Of a DNA stretch of 48,377 nt, positions 25,163-34,345 are shown one piece after another (the first letter of the stretch is position 1; every line of letters begins with the position of its first letter). This DNA is from Paraburkholderia phosphatilytica. Its GTDB lineage: Bacteria > Pseudomonadota > Gammaproteobacteria > Burkholderiales > Burkholderiaceae. The stretch lies in the NCBI RefSeq assembly GCF_003443895.1, contig NZ_QQOA01000049.1, positions 1-48,377 of the forward strand, in the 5' to 3' direction. The notes beneath the pieces are model-generated. The model saw nothing but the letters and a program-made list of their open reading frames with translations. It searched no databases and was not told the origin of the DNA. A program made the position numbers and the translations under genes.

Positions 25163-25426
25163 ATGTCCGGGTCTTTCTTCACACATTGCCTCGCGTTATT
25201 GTCCGACGTTCAGCCGATAACCGGCGTGCTGGTCGCGTTCGCGATCGGCTATCTTGCGATCGGCTTTCCAACGCATGTGCGCGCAGGCGGCAGCGCGCGC
25301 GACGTCTGGGGCACTGCCGCCGGCCTATGCGCCGCGGCGCTTTACGCGTTCCTCATCACCAGCGTGGTCCCGCCGGCCGCGCATCATCATCCGCAGCCCA
25401 CCACCATCAGCAGCAGCGCACACTGA
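25163..25426 (+). CDS. small membrane protein, unknown function
   Basis: An 87-residue protein with two hydrophobic segments (ITGVLVAFAIGYLAIGF, about 18-34, and GTAAGLCAAALYAFLITSVV, about 48-67) and a histidine-rich hydrophilic tail. The ATG at 25163 was chosen because it gives a compact two-helix protein; the longer frame upstream is an out-of-frame extension over the kinase end. No strong binding site is visible. No family recognised. Confidence 0.5.
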   Translation: MSGSFFTHCLALLSDVQPITGVLVAFAIGYLAIGFPTHVRAGGSARDVWGTAAGLCAAALYAFLITSVVPPAAHHHPQPTTISSSAH

Positions 25427-25606
25427 TCTCGCCGTTGACCTGGTCTTCGCAAAATCGTTAGTCGTCCATTCCCCCTCCGCAAGCGCTTCACGTCACGTCA
25501 GGCTTCAGTTTTACCTGTCGCATCCGTTATCACGTCAACGGCCGCGCAAAGCGCGCAGCGTTAGCCTCGAATTCTTACGATTGGATAAACCAGGGAGAGA
25601 CTCTTC

Positions 25607-25930
25607 ATGCTTTCGCAACTGGAACCGGTCCGGTTCCCTGCGTCACTGGGCTCGAGCACGATCCATACGGTCGCACCTCAGGTTGCCGTGCGCATCTTTC
25701 TCGTCGACGAGTCTGTGCCGCTTTACAACGTGGTGTATGGGCCTCTGAAATTCTTTGCCGACCGGGCACAGGCGGAGCGCCAGATTGAAGCGCTGTCACT
25801 TGACGGCGCAAAGATGCCTGCTCCCGACTGGACATGGAAGCTCGACGCAGGCTTCGACAGGTCCGTCGATGGTCACTCGAAGAAAGGCTGGACTGTCCAG
25901 TACGACCGCCAGGAAATCCCGGCGAAATAA
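25607..25930 (+). CDS. hypothetical protein, 107 residues
   Basis: A soluble protein beginning at an ATG preceded by AGGGAGAG. It has a patterned N-terminal half (VAVRIFLVDESVPLYNVVYG then FFADRAQAERQIEALSLDG) and a C-terminal part ending in KKGWTVQYDRQEIPAK. The composition and codon pattern look coding. I do not recognise a family. It lies 86 bp before cheZ on the same strand and could be co-transcribed with it. Confidence 0.6.
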   Translation: MLSQLEPVRFPASLGSSTIHTVAPQVAVRIFLVDESVPLYNVVYGPLKFFADRAQAERQIEALSLDGAKMPAPDWTWKLDAGFDRSVDGHSKKGWTVQYDRQEIPAK

Positions 25931-26016
25931 CTGCACCGCGAACTGCACCGCGGGCAATGACGGTGACGGGATGCCGGACAGGCTCCCCGAAAAGCTCGCG
26001 AAGGTCGGAGGATAGG

Positions 26017-26718
26017 ATGGAAGACCATAACGCCGCGCTGAAGGCGGTGGAACAGCATGGGGTGCCTGGCGTGACTTCGTCGGATCGCATTCTGGCCCGC
26101 ATCGGGCATTTGACCCGTACGCTGCTCGATTCGATGAGCGAACTTGGGCTCGACAGACAGATCGGGCAGGCGGCCGAAGCCGTGCCTGACGCACGCGAAC
26201 GGCTCAGGTACGTCGCAACGATGACCGAACAGGCTGCGGAGCGTGTGCTGACCGCGATCGAACTGGCCAAGCCGATCCAGGAAGACCTGCAGCAGCAGGC
26301 ACTCGACCTCGGATCGAGATGGTCCGCGTGGCCCGAGACGCCGGTCGAGCGCCCCGATTTGCGCAGACTGATGAGCGATACGCGCGCATTTCTCGGTCGC
26401 ATTCCGGACGCGAGCACGGCAACCAGCCAGCATCTGCTCGAGATCCTGATGGCGCAGGATTTCCAGGACCTGACCGGTCAGGTCATCAAGAAGATCATGG
26501 ACATCGTGTTCCTGATCGAGCAGCAGTTGCTCAGTGTGCTTGTCGAGCACATCACCCCCGAGCGCCGTGAGCAGTTTGCCGCGAGTGCGGCCGCGCTCGC
26601 GAACCTGAACTCGCCCGAATCCTTGATGAACGGTCCGCAGATCGCGCCGGAAGGCAAGGCGGACGTGATGCAGGGCCAGGCCGACGTCGACGACCTGCTC
26701 GCGAGCCTGGGTTTCTGA
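26017..26718 (+). CDS. cheZ: CheZ, phosphatase of CheY-P
   Basis: A 233-residue CheZ. The catalytic segment is AQDFQDLTGQVIKKIMD (about 146-162), with the Asp (151) and Gln (155) that correspond to E. coli D143 and Q147. The long helical hairpin surrounds it, and the C-terminal CheY-binding tail is present (QADVDDLLASLGF). It dephosphorylates CheY-P to end a chemotaxis signal. GGAGGATAGG precedes the ATG. It is not in a cheYZ or flagellar operon here; the neighbours are a hypothetical gene and a chemoreceptor, so this is probably an additional, accessory CheZ. Confidence 0.93.
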   Translation: MEDHNAALKAVEQHGVPGVTSSDRILARIGHLTRTLLDSMSELGLDRQIGQAAEAVPDARERLRYVATMTEQAAERVLTAIELAKPIQEDLQQQALDLGSRWSAWPETPVERPDLRRLMSDTRAFLGRIPDASTATSQHLLEILMAQDFQDLTGQVIKKIMDIVFLIEQQLLSVLVEHITPERREQFAASAAALANLNSPESLMNGPQIAPEGKADVMQGQADVDDLLASLGF

Positions 26719-26968
26719 ACCGGTAGAGGATTCGCCCGGCGGTTCCTCCACGCGAACCGCCGTCACCCTGGGACCAGCGTCACGTGCTCTCCAATGATCT
26801 GATAAATAAAGGTTTTCCCTCGGAGAGGCGGCAGAAAAATTCCGCTTTTCCGCATTAACACCCCTCCAGAAGCTTCGGGCGCGCGCCGTAATTGCGGCAA
26901 GAGCGGTTTATGTATGACCGCGATCGTGCACGCCAGCCGCGTGCATCGAACTGCCCACGGAGAGAAAG

Positions 26969-28528
26969 GTGAATCGTTTGACGCTCGGCAAAAAACTGGG
27001 ACTGGCCTTGCTGGTCATGTGGGTGGGGCTGCTGCTGTTCGGCGGGTTCGCCGCGATGCAATTGCGCGAGACGATGCTGGCCGGGCGCGAGGCGGCGATC
27101 CGCAACATCGTCGAAGCCGGCGTCAACGTAGCTGCGCAATTCCAGCAGATGGCCGAGCGCCATGAAATCTCCGAGGACGAGGCCAAACACCGCGCGATGG
27201 CCCAGCTGGCCGCGATGCGCTATCCGGGTAATGGCTACCTGTTCATCATGAACGCCAGCACGGTGGTGATCATGCATCCCGTGCTGCCCGATCTGGTCAA
27301 CAAGGACCAGAGCAACTACCACGACGTCAACGGCAAGTATCTGTTCGTCGAGATGCTGAAAGAGGCGCGTGCGCACGGCTCCGGCTTCGTCGACTATATG
27401 GCGCGGCTGCCGGGGAAATCGACCGAAGTGCCGAAGATCTCGTACGTCAAACGCTTCGAGCCGTGGGACTGGTACGTCGCGTCGGGCGTCTATATCAACG
27501 ACATCGACGCGGCGTTTCGCGTGCGTCTGGCCGGCTACCTGCTGACCATCCTCGCACTCGGCAGCATCAGTTCCTTCGTGCTCTTCGTGATCATTCGCAA
27601 CGTCAAGCGCAGCCTGGGCGGCGAGCCGGTGTACGCGGCGACGGTGGCCGAATGGATCGCCGACGGCGACCTGACGCGAGAGGTCGACGTGCGCGACGGA
27701 GACCGTAGCAGCATGGTGTTCGCGATGCAGCGCATGCAGCATCGTCTGGCGGAAACCATGCAACGGATTCACGGCGGCTCCGAGACCATCAGCGACGCTG
27801 CGCGGCAGATCGCCGCCGGCAACCTCGACCTGTCGTCGCGCACCGAGGAGCAGGCGTCTTCGCTCGGCGAGACGGCCGCGAGCATGGAGCAACTGACGGC
27901 AACGGTCAGGCAGAACGCGGATAACGCGCGTCAGGCCAATCAGATGGCGGTGGATACGTCGCGCATTGCCGGCGAAGGCGGCGAGGCGGTGCAGCAGGTG
28001 GTGACCACGATGCAGAACATCGCCGCGAGCTCGGCGCGAGTCGTCGACATCATCTCCGTGATCGAAGGCATCGCGTTCCAGACCAACATTCTTGCGTTGA
28101 ACGCGGCGGTCGAAGCGGCGCGCGCGGGCGAACAGGGGCGGGGTTTCGCGGTCGTCGCGAGCGAAGTGCGCAACCTCGCGCGTCGCAGCTCGGACGCGGC
28201 AAAAGAGATCAAGGCGCTGATCGAAGAATCGGTGAGCAGCGTCGAGGATGGAAAGACGCTGGTGGTGAGCGCCGGCAGCAAGATGCAGTCGCTCGTGAGT
28301 TCGGTCAAGCGTGTGAGCGACATCATCGGCGAGATTACATCGGCATCGGAGGAGCAGAGCCGGGGTATCGAGCAGATCAATATCGCCATCGCGCAGATGG
28401 ACCAGACGACCCAGCAGAACGCGGCGATGGTCGAGCAGGCCGCAGGGGCCGCGCAGTCGATGCAGGAGCAGGCGCGGTTGCTCACCGACGTCGTCGGTAC
28501 GTTCCGCGTTCGCGACGTGGCGCTCTGA
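26969..28528 (+). CDS. methyl-accepting chemotaxis protein with single Cache domain
   Basis: A 519-residue chemoreceptor. TM1 lies at about 10-31, and a periplasmic sCache_2-type domain spans about 34-185 (AMRYPGNGYLFIMNASTVVI, MHPVLPDLVNKDQSNYHDVN, EPWDWYVASGVYINDID). TM2 is about 188-209, followed by HAMP and a cytoplasmic signalling hairpin whose tip is EGIAFQTNILALNAAVEAA. Cache domains of this type usually bind small carboxylates. No C-terminal CheR-binding pentapeptide is present. The GTG start follows GAGAGAAAG. The gene sits after cheZ on the same strand, 250 bp away. Confidence 0.93.
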   Translation: MNRLTLGKKLGLALLVMWVGLLLFGGFAAMQLRETMLAGREAAIRNIVEAGVNVAAQFQQMAERHEISEDEAKHRAMAQLAAMRYPGNGYLFIMNASTVVIMHPVLPDLVNKDQSNYHDVNGKYLFVEMLKEARAHGSGFVDYMARLPGKSTEVPKISYVKRFEPWDWYVASGVYINDIDAAFRVRLAGYLLTILALGSISSFVLFVIIRNVKRSLGGEPVYAATVAEWIADGDLTREVDVRDGDRSSMVFAMQRMQHRLAETMQRIHGGSETISDAARQIAAGNLDLSSRTEEQASSLGETAASMEQLTATVRQNADNARQANQMAVDTSRIAGEGGEAVQQVVTTMQNIAASSARVVDIISVIEGIAFQTNILALNAAVEAARAGEQGRGFAVVASEVRNLARRSSDAAKEIKALIEESVSSVEDGKTLVVSAGSKMQSLVSSVKRVSDIIGEITSASEEQSRGIEQINIAIAQMDQTTQQNAAMVEQAAGAAQSMQEQARLLTDVVGTFRVRDVAL

Positions 28529-29015
28529 TACGCTTCGGGCGGGCGCGATCGTCGCGCCTGCCCGCCCGCGATGACACTGTCCCGCGGAAGAATTTCATCA
28601 GGATGACTTAGCAGAGATACAAGCATCCTGAATTCGAAGGCGATGACCGGTTACTCGGTACGTCGTCTGAATCTCTCTGTCGCCTGGCTTTCCCTCCAGA
28701 CAGACTCCGTATCGCATTTCTGTGTCAGGTGTACGACAGGCGTCGCATCGCCTGGACATCTGCGAGTTCGACATCCCCCCACGTTGACAGCACGGTTGCC
28801 TGTGCAATGGTCCTGGGTCTTCCCAATGGATCCGGCGATTGAAGGCATTCTGAAAACCATTTGTCTCCAACCAGTCATCCGCGGGTGTTTCAATGCAGCG
28901 CTGCTGCAAGTGTAAGAAAAAGTAAGCATCCCCAGCAGCGACATTTCCCCGCATTCCACGCTACGCGTGTCCGAATGCCTGACCAGCAAAAGTCGAGAAC
29001 CTGGAGCCCCGACCG
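28529..29015. other. intergenic region with a strong hairpin at 28536-28568
   Basis: CGGGCGGGCGCGA (28536-28548) pairs with TCGCGC plus GCCCGCCCG (28552-28568) across a 3-nt loop with a small bulge. It is a likely transcription terminator for the chemoreceptor gene although a T tract is missing. The remaining 450 bp have no supported gene. Confidence 0.5.
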
Positions 29016-30701
29016 ATGTTCCGCAAAGCCCTGTTACCCATTCCATTTGCCGCCGCACTGTTTGTGCTGGCTGCGTGCGGCAGCAATGTCCACACTGCTT
29101 CCACGTCCGCGGCCAGCGTTTCTGCTCAGGACGCGCTGCAGACCGCTACGCCAATCAAACACGTCGTCGTGATTTTTGGCGAAAACCGTTCGTTCGATCA
29201 TTACTTCGGCACGTACCCGAGCGCGGCCAACCCGGTGGGTGAGCCGACGTTTACGGCCGCAGCCGGTACGCCGTCGGTGGTGGGTCTGACCACGACGCTG
29301 CTGACCAACAGCCCGACCAAGGCCAACACGAAGAACGGCGCGAACGCGAAGGACTCGTTCCGTCTGGACCGGTCGCAGGCCAACACCGAAGGCCAGAACC
29401 ACAACTACACCCCGGAACAGCTGGCCGAAGACAACGGTGCGATGGACCTGTTTCCGTTCTATACGGGGAACAACACCGTCAGCAGCACGGGTGTGTTCGG
29501 CACGAACGGTCTCGTGATGGGCTATTACGACGGCAATACGGTCACGGGGCTGTGGAACTACGCGCAGAACTTCGCGATGAACGACAACGCCTACACGGAC
29601 ACGTTCGGCCCGTCCACGCCGGGCGCGATCGCGGTGGTTTCGGGTACGAACAATGGCGCCGTCGCCGGCATCGGTACGTCGTCGACGATCAGCGACACGC
29701 AGGGTGGCCTCACGCTGATCGGCGATACGGATCCGGCTGGCGACACGTGCTCGTCGAAGACCAGCACGGTGTCCATGTCCTCGAAGAACATCGGCGATCT
29801 GCTCAACGCGAAGAACATCACCTGGGGTGGCTTCATGGGTGGCTTCGATCTGACTGCCACCAATGCCAATGGCACGACCGGATGCAGCCGCACCACGTAT
29901 TCTTCCGTGCTGGGTACGTCGCCGACGGACTATTCCCCGCACCACAACTGGTTCCAGTACTACGCAACGACGTCGAATCCGACGCACGCGCGCCCGACCT
30001 CGGTCGCCCTGATCGGCCAGACCGACCCGAAGGACAATACGTCGACGCCGGTTCACCACGAATACGATGTCAACGATTTCGAGGCTGCGGTGAGCGCGGG
30101 CAACTTCCCGTCGGTCAGCTTCATCAAGGCACCTGAAATCGGCGACGGACACCCGGGCAACTCGGATCCGCTCGACGAACAGTCGTTCGACACCCAGCTC
30201 GTCGACTTCATCATGAAGCAGCCCGACTGGAAGAACACTGCGATCATCATCACGTATGACGATTCGGACGGCTGGTTCGACCACCGCTACACGGCGCCGA
30301 CCACCTCGTCGTTCGATGCGACGACGTCGGAGAGCGCAGGCGGCTCGACGGTGACCGGCGCGGACCAGCTGACCAGCACAGGCGTCTGTAATGCCACCGG
30401 CGCCACCCAGGGTGTGGGCGTCAATGGCGGCACGGTGAACGGCCGTTGCGGACCGGGAACCCGCGTTCCGTTCCTCGTCATCTCGCCGTACGCGAAGACC
30501 AACTACGTGGATGACACACAGATCACGCAGGCTTCGGTGGTCCGGTTCATCGAGGACAACTGGCTTGGCGGTCAGCGTATCGGTCAGGGTTCGAACGATG
30601 CGACGACGGGCAGCATCCTGAACATGTTCGATTTCACGCAGTCGGTGGCGACCCCGCGTACGCTGCTCCTCAATACCGACGGCACGAAGCAGTCGAGCTA
30701 G
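29016..30701 (+). CDS. phosphoesterase lipoprotein (phospholipase C / acid phosphatase family, PF04185)
   Basis: A 561-residue secreted enzyme of the phospholipase C/acid phosphatase family. The N-terminus is a lipoprotein signal with lipobox LAAC (Cys21), so it is probably membrane-anchored. The family's opening motif VVVIFGENRSFDHYFGTYP is at about 50-68. Other conserved parts are YSPHHNWFQYY, SFIKAPEIGDGHPG, the acidic ITYDDSDGWFDH, and TRVPFLVISPYAKTNYVDD. It should hydrolyse phosphate esters outside the cytoplasm. A paralogue lies 1.9 kb downstream on the same strand, with a cytochrome c peroxidase gene between them. Confidence 0.9.
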   Translation: MFRKALLPIPFAAALFVLAACGSNVHTASTSAASVSAQDALQTATPIKHVVVIFGENRSFDHYFGTYPSAANPVGEPTFTAAAGTPSVVGLTTTLLTNSPTKANTKNGANAKDSFRLDRSQANTEGQNHNYTPEQLAEDNGAMDLFPFYTGNNTVSSTGVFGTNGLVMGYYDGNTVTGLWNYAQNFAMNDNAYTDTFGPSTPGAIAVVSGTNNGAVAGIGTSSTISDTQGGLTLIGDTDPAGDTCSSKTSTVSMSSKNIGDLLNAKNITWGGFMGGFDLTATNANGTTGCSRTTYSSVLGTSPTDYSPHHNWFQYYATTSNPTHARPTSVALIGQTDPKDNTSTPVHHEYDVNDFEAAVSAGNFPSVSFIKAPEIGDGHPGNSDPLDEQSFDTQLVDFIMKQPDWKNTAIIITYDDSDGWFDHRYTAPTTSSFDATTSESAGGSTVTGADQLTSTGVCNATGATQGVGVNGGTVNGRCGPGTRVPFLVISPYAKTNYVDDTQITQASVVRFIEDNWLGGQRIGQGSNDATTGSILNMFDFTQSVATPRTLLLNTDGTKQSS

Positions 30702-30713
30702 GTTGTTGGCTCA

Positions 30714-30751
30714 CAGCGCTCACTTCGGACTGGGGTCCGTGGCGAGCGCTG
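30714..30751 (+). terminator. hairpin after the first phosphoesterase
   Basis: CAGCGCTC (30714-30721) pairs with GAGCGCTG (30744-30751), and inside it CGGAC pairs with GTCCG. The two nested stems form an extended hairpin 12 bp after the stop codon. There is no clear T tract, so the terminator role is inferred from position. Confidence 0.5.
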
Positions 30752-30832
30752 ACGAAGTTAGCTGTATTCGCTCACGAGTCAGGCGGTCCGCTGGCTCGCT
30801 TTTTCGCTTGTTGAAGCCGGAACCTGTTCACC

Positions 30833-32287
30833 ATGACTCCTGACTCTCCGAACGCCGCCATGACCTCCGATCTGTCCACAGACCGACAACCCGACCCGCG
30901 CAGGACACGGCGAACGGTTCGTCGCGCGCTACTGTGGTCCGCCGCGGTGGTGGTGCTTGGCGTGATCGGGGCCGGCACCTATGCGGTGGCTTACCCTGAG
31001 CGGATGCCGCCCGGCGTGGGTGAGGTGATCGAAAACCTGACCGGGGCCAATCCGCGTCCGATCCACCTCGTGCGGCCGCCGCAGGCGCCGCTGAGCGCGG
31101 TCGCACTACTCGGCAGGCAGCTCTTCAACGATCCCTCGCTGTCGGCTTCCGGGAAGCAGTCGTGTGCGTCCTGTCACAGTGCGCAGCACGCGTATGGGCC
31201 GCCGAACGACCTGACGGTCCAGATGGGCGGACCGCACATGGACCAGGCGGGTTACCGGCCGCCGCCCTCGCTCGCGTACCTCTATCGTCAGGCGCCATTC
31301 AGCATCGGTCCCGACCAGGGCGATGTCGATACGGCGGTGAACCTGAACGACGTGGCGTCCGCGGCGCAGGGCGTGCAGCGCGCGACGAAAAGCGCGGGTG
31401 TCGCGCCTGCCGCGCCGGCCATGGTGCCGCAAGGCGGACTCTTCTGGGACGGTCGCGCGGACACGCTGCAGCGGCAGGCCATGGGTCCGATGCTGAACCC
31501 GGTCGAGATGGCCAATACGAGCGCCGACGAGGTCGTGGCCAAGCTGCAGAAATCGAAGTATGCGGAGACGCTGAAGCAGCTCTTCGGCGCGAACATCTTC
31601 GACAACCATGATCTCGTGATCTCGGAAGCGATGTTTGCGATCGGCCGGTACCAGTTCGAGGACAACTCGTTCCACGAATTCACCAGCAAGTACGACTACT
31701 GGCTCGAAGGCAAGGCACGCCTGAGCTCCGCCGAACTGCGCGGCATGCGACTGTTCAACGATTCGGACAAGGCAAACTGCGCGGGCTGTCACCTGAGTCA
31801 GCCGACCAGGGACGGCCTGCCGCCGCTCTTTACCGACACGCAGTACGAGGCGCTCGGCGTACCTCGCAACCATGCGCTGGCGATCAACAAGGACCCGAAG
31901 TTTTTCGATCTCGGCGTCTGCGGACCTTTCCGCACGGACCTGAAGGACCAGACGCAGTACTGCGGGATGTTCCTCACGCCGACGCTGCGAAATTCGGCCA
32001 CGCGCAAGGTCTTCTTCCACAACGGCGTGTATCACGACCTCAAGCAGGTGATGGATTTCTATAACCTGCGCAACACCGACCCTGGCAAGATCTACCCGAA
32101 AGACGCATCGGGCAGGATCGAGAAATACGACGACATTCCCGCGAAGTATCAGGCCAATGTCGACGTTGCCGATGCACCGTTCGACCGGAAGCTCGGCGAT
32201 TCGCCCGCCATGACCGACCAGGATATCGACGACATCATCGCGTTCATCAAGACGCTCAACGACGGTTACAAGGGATCGGGCAGCTGA
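30833..32287 (+). CDS. di-haem cytochrome c peroxidase (CcpA/MauG family)
   Basis: A 484-residue protein anchored by one N-terminal transmembrane helix (about 32-53). Two c-type haem sites are present: CASCH at 111-115 and CAGCH at 316-320. The conserved FWDGRADTLQRQAMGPMLNP (about 204-223) and the C-terminal RNSATRKVFFHNGVYHDLKQ match the di-haem peroxidase/MauG family. It reduces hydrogen peroxide in the periplasm or oxidises a partner protein. It lies between two paralogous phosphoesterase genes on the same strand. An ATG at residue 10 is a possible alternative start. Confidence 0.9.
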   Translation: MTPDSPNAAMTSDLSTDRQPDPRRTRRTVRRALLWSAAVVVLGVIGAGTYAVAYPERMPPGVGEVIENLTGANPRPIHLVRPPQAPLSAVALLGRQLFNDPSLSASGKQSCASCHSAQHAYGPPNDLTVQMGGPHMDQAGYRPPPSLAYLYRQAPFSIGPDQGDVDTAVNLNDVASAAQGVQRATKSAGVAPAAPAMVPQGGLFWDGRADTLQRQAMGPMLNPVEMANTSADEVVAKLQKSKYAETLKQLFGANIFDNHDLVISEAMFAIGRYQFEDNSFHEFTSKYDYWLEGKARLSSAELRGMRLFNDSDKANCAGCHLSQPTRDGLPPLFTDTQYEALGVPRNHALAINKDPKFFDLGVCGPFRTDLKDQTQYCGMFLTPTLRNSATRKVFFHNGVYHDLKQVMDFYNLRNTDPGKIYPKDASGRIEKYDDIPAKYQANVDVADAPFDRKLGDSPAMTDQDIDDIIAFIKTLNDGYKGSGS

Positions 32288-32303
32288 CTGCACCCGTCGC
32301 GCG

Positions 32304-32324
32304 CCGGGCGCCCTGCGCGCCCGG
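32304..32324 (+). terminator. GC-rich hairpin after the peroxidase
   Basis: CCGGGCGC (32304-32311) pairs perfectly with GCGCCCGG (32317-32324), loop 5 nt, 16 bp after the stop codon. A T-rich tract is absent. Further downstream CGCAGG (32371-32376) and CCTGCG (32390-32395), with flanking CCTGA and TCAGG, form a second imperfect stem. Confidence 0.45.
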
Positions 32325-32584
32325 TTCGCAGACCGTGCAACGTTTTCAAGGGTGCTTTTTCCTGAAAATACGCAGGCGGCGAACTATTTCCTGCGTCAGG
32401 TGTCCCTGAAAATTATTCGTAAGTGGCCTGACATTCAGCATTCATCCCCTGATGCTCCAATCCGTCTGCCGCGTAGCGTTCTGCATCCAGGCTGAGAAGT
32501 CGCAGCGATGCAGATTCGACGGTGCCTGCGTTCCCGTTATGCGGAAATCCCCACGAAACGAATGTAAACAATCAGGAGCCAGTT

Positions 32585-34255
32585 ATGAAATGGCGTCACG
32601 TAGCGCTTGGTTCGCTCACCGCCGTCGCATTTGCTTCGACCGTTGCATGGAGTGCTGGTGACGAACACGACAGAAACTGGCCGAACGAGGTTCATACGGC
32701 CACGCCGATCAAGCATCTGGTCGTGATCTATGGCGAGAACGTTTCGTTTGATCACTACTTCGGCACGTATCCGCATGCCACCAACCCGTCCGGCGAGCCG
32801 GCATTCAACGCGACGCCCGGCACGCCCGAGGTGAACGGCCTCACGCCCGCGTTGCTGTCGAACAACCCGAACCTGAATCCGCTGAATGGCACGGGCGCGT
32901 ACAACCCGTTCCGCCTCGACCGCACGCAGGCCGCGACGGCCGACCAGAACCACGCGTACACGGCCGAGCAGCAGGCCTACGACAATGGCGCGGCCGACCT
33001 GTTTCCGAAGTACACGGGTAACGGCACGTCCGGCGGCGCGGGCGCCTTCGGCACGACGGGCCAGGTGATGGGCTACTTCGACGGCAACACCGTCACGGCG
33101 CTGTGGAACTACGCGCAGCACTACGCGATGAGCGACAACGCGTATACGTCGACGTACGGTCCGTCGACGCCGGGCGCGCTCGAAGTGGTGGCTGGACAGA
33201 CGAACGGCATGAAGGTTGTCCTCACGACGAAGCAGCCGTCCGTGGCAGGCTCGTACTATGTGAACGACGGACAGAACGGCTTCACGATGGTCAATGACGT
33301 CGACCCGGGCTACGACAGCTGCTCGAGCACGACCGATACGGCGATGATGACCGGCAGGAATATCGGTGACCTGCTGAATGAACGTCGCATCACGTGGGGC
33401 GGCTTCATGGGCGGCTTCAATCTCGGTACGGTGAACAGCAACGGAACGACCGGGTGCAAGCGCAGCACGATGTCGACGGTGGTCGGCGCGGCCACGGCCG
33501 ACTACATTCCGCACCACAACTGGTTCCAGTATTTCGCTTCGACGTCGAACCCGAAGCACCTGCGCCCGAGCTCGATCGATGCGATCGGTCACACGATGGA
33601 ACGCAATAGCCGCACGCCGGATCCGGCGAATCACCAGTACGACACCGACGATTTCTTTGCGGCCGTGAGCAAGGGCAATTTCCCGTCGGTCAGCTTCCTG
33701 AAGGCGCCGGCTTTCCAGGACGGTCATGCGGGCTATTCGGATCCGCTCGACGAGCAGGCTTTCGTAACGAAGGTCGTCAACTTCCTGCAGCAGCAGCGGG
33801 AGTGGGAAGACACCGCCGTGATCGTGGCATGGGACGACTCCGACGGCTGGTACGATCACGCGTACACGCTGCCGACGAGCGCGTCGTATGACTCGGTTGC
33901 CGATCAACTGAACGGCAATGGCATCTGCGGTACGGGCTCGGCACACGACGGCGTGAAGGGCAAGCCGGTGAACGGCCGCTGCGGCCCGGGCACGCGTATC
34001 CCGTTCGTCGTGATCTCGCCGTGGGCGAAGGAAGACTTCGTCGACCATACGCAGATCGACCAGACGTCCGTCGTGCGTTTCATCGAAGACAACTGGCTTG
34101 ACGGACAGCGGATCGGTGGCGGTTCGTTCGACGCGAGCGCTGGCAGCATCATGGGCATGTTCGACTTCAACCGTCGCGGCGAAGGCCACTATCAGCGCCG
34201 ACTGTTCCTCGATCCGGTGACGGGCCTGGCGGTCGACAAGGCTCCGAACAGCTGA
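32585..34255 (+). CDS. second secreted phosphoesterase (PF04185), paralogue of 29016-30701
   Basis: A 556-residue paralogue of the upstream phosphoesterase. It has an ordinary cleavable signal peptide (to AWSA, about residue 24) instead of a lipobox, so it is likely free in the periplasm or secreted. The opening motif is VVIYGENVSFDHYFGTYP, where Val replaces the Arg of the usual ENRSFD. The rest follows its paralogue: PHHNWFQYFASTSNPKHLRP, SFLKAPAFQDGHAGYSDP, VAWDDSDGWYDH, TRIPFVVISPWAKEDFVDH. CAGGAGCC precedes the ATG at 32585. The longer frame upstream has no binding site. Confidence 0.9.
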   Translation: MKWRHVALGSLTAVAFASTVAWSAGDEHDRNWPNEVHTATPIKHLVVIYGENVSFDHYFGTYPHATNPSGEPAFNATPGTPEVNGLTPALLSNNPNLNPLNGTGAYNPFRLDRTQAATADQNHAYTAEQQAYDNGAADLFPKYTGNGTSGGAGAFGTTGQVMGYFDGNTVTALWNYAQHYAMSDNAYTSTYGPSTPGALEVVAGQTNGMKVVLTTKQPSVAGSYYVNDGQNGFTMVNDVDPGYDSCSSTTDTAMMTGRNIGDLLNERRITWGGFMGGFNLGTVNSNGTTGCKRSTMSTVVGAATADYIPHHNWFQYFASTSNPKHLRPSSIDAIGHTMERNSRTPDPANHQYDTDDFFAAVSKGNFPSVSFLKAPAFQDGHAGYSDPLDEQAFVTKVVNFLQQQREWEDTAVIVAWDDSDGWYDHAYTLPTSASYDSVADQLNGNGICGTGSAHDGVKGKPVNGRCGPGTRIPFVVISPWAKEDFVDHTQIDQTSVVRFIEDNWLDGQRIGGGSFDASAGSIMGMFDFNRRGEGHYQRRLFLDPVTGLAVDKAPNS

Positions 34256-34261
34256 AATCTG

Positions 34262-34285
34262 ACTGCGGTCGCGTCCGACCGCAGT
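34262..34285 (+). terminator. 10-bp hairpin terminator after the second phosphoesterase
   Basis: ACTGCGGTCG (34262-34271) and CGACCGCAGT (34276-34285) form a perfect 10-bp stem with a CGTC loop, 6 bp after the stop codon, followed by TGAAAG. This is the strongest terminator-like structure in the window. Confidence 0.7.
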
Positions 34286-34345
34286 TGAAAGCAGCTGGAT
34301 CATCGATGCCCGCTCTGCCGTCCCAACGGCTGGGCGGGCATCTCG

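Noticed and set aside
29034..30284. 416-codon frame antisense to the first phosphoesterase
   Set aside because: Same kind of antisense shadow.
34262..34285. Could the hairpin be part of a repeat or attachment site of the recombinase element?
   Set aside because: Its place 6 bp after a stop codon and its 4-nt loop fit a terminator; no second copy was seen.
32537..34303. 588-codon frame antisense to the second phosphoesterase
   Set aside because: Shadow of a clear phosphoesterase; valine/arginine-rich with no features.
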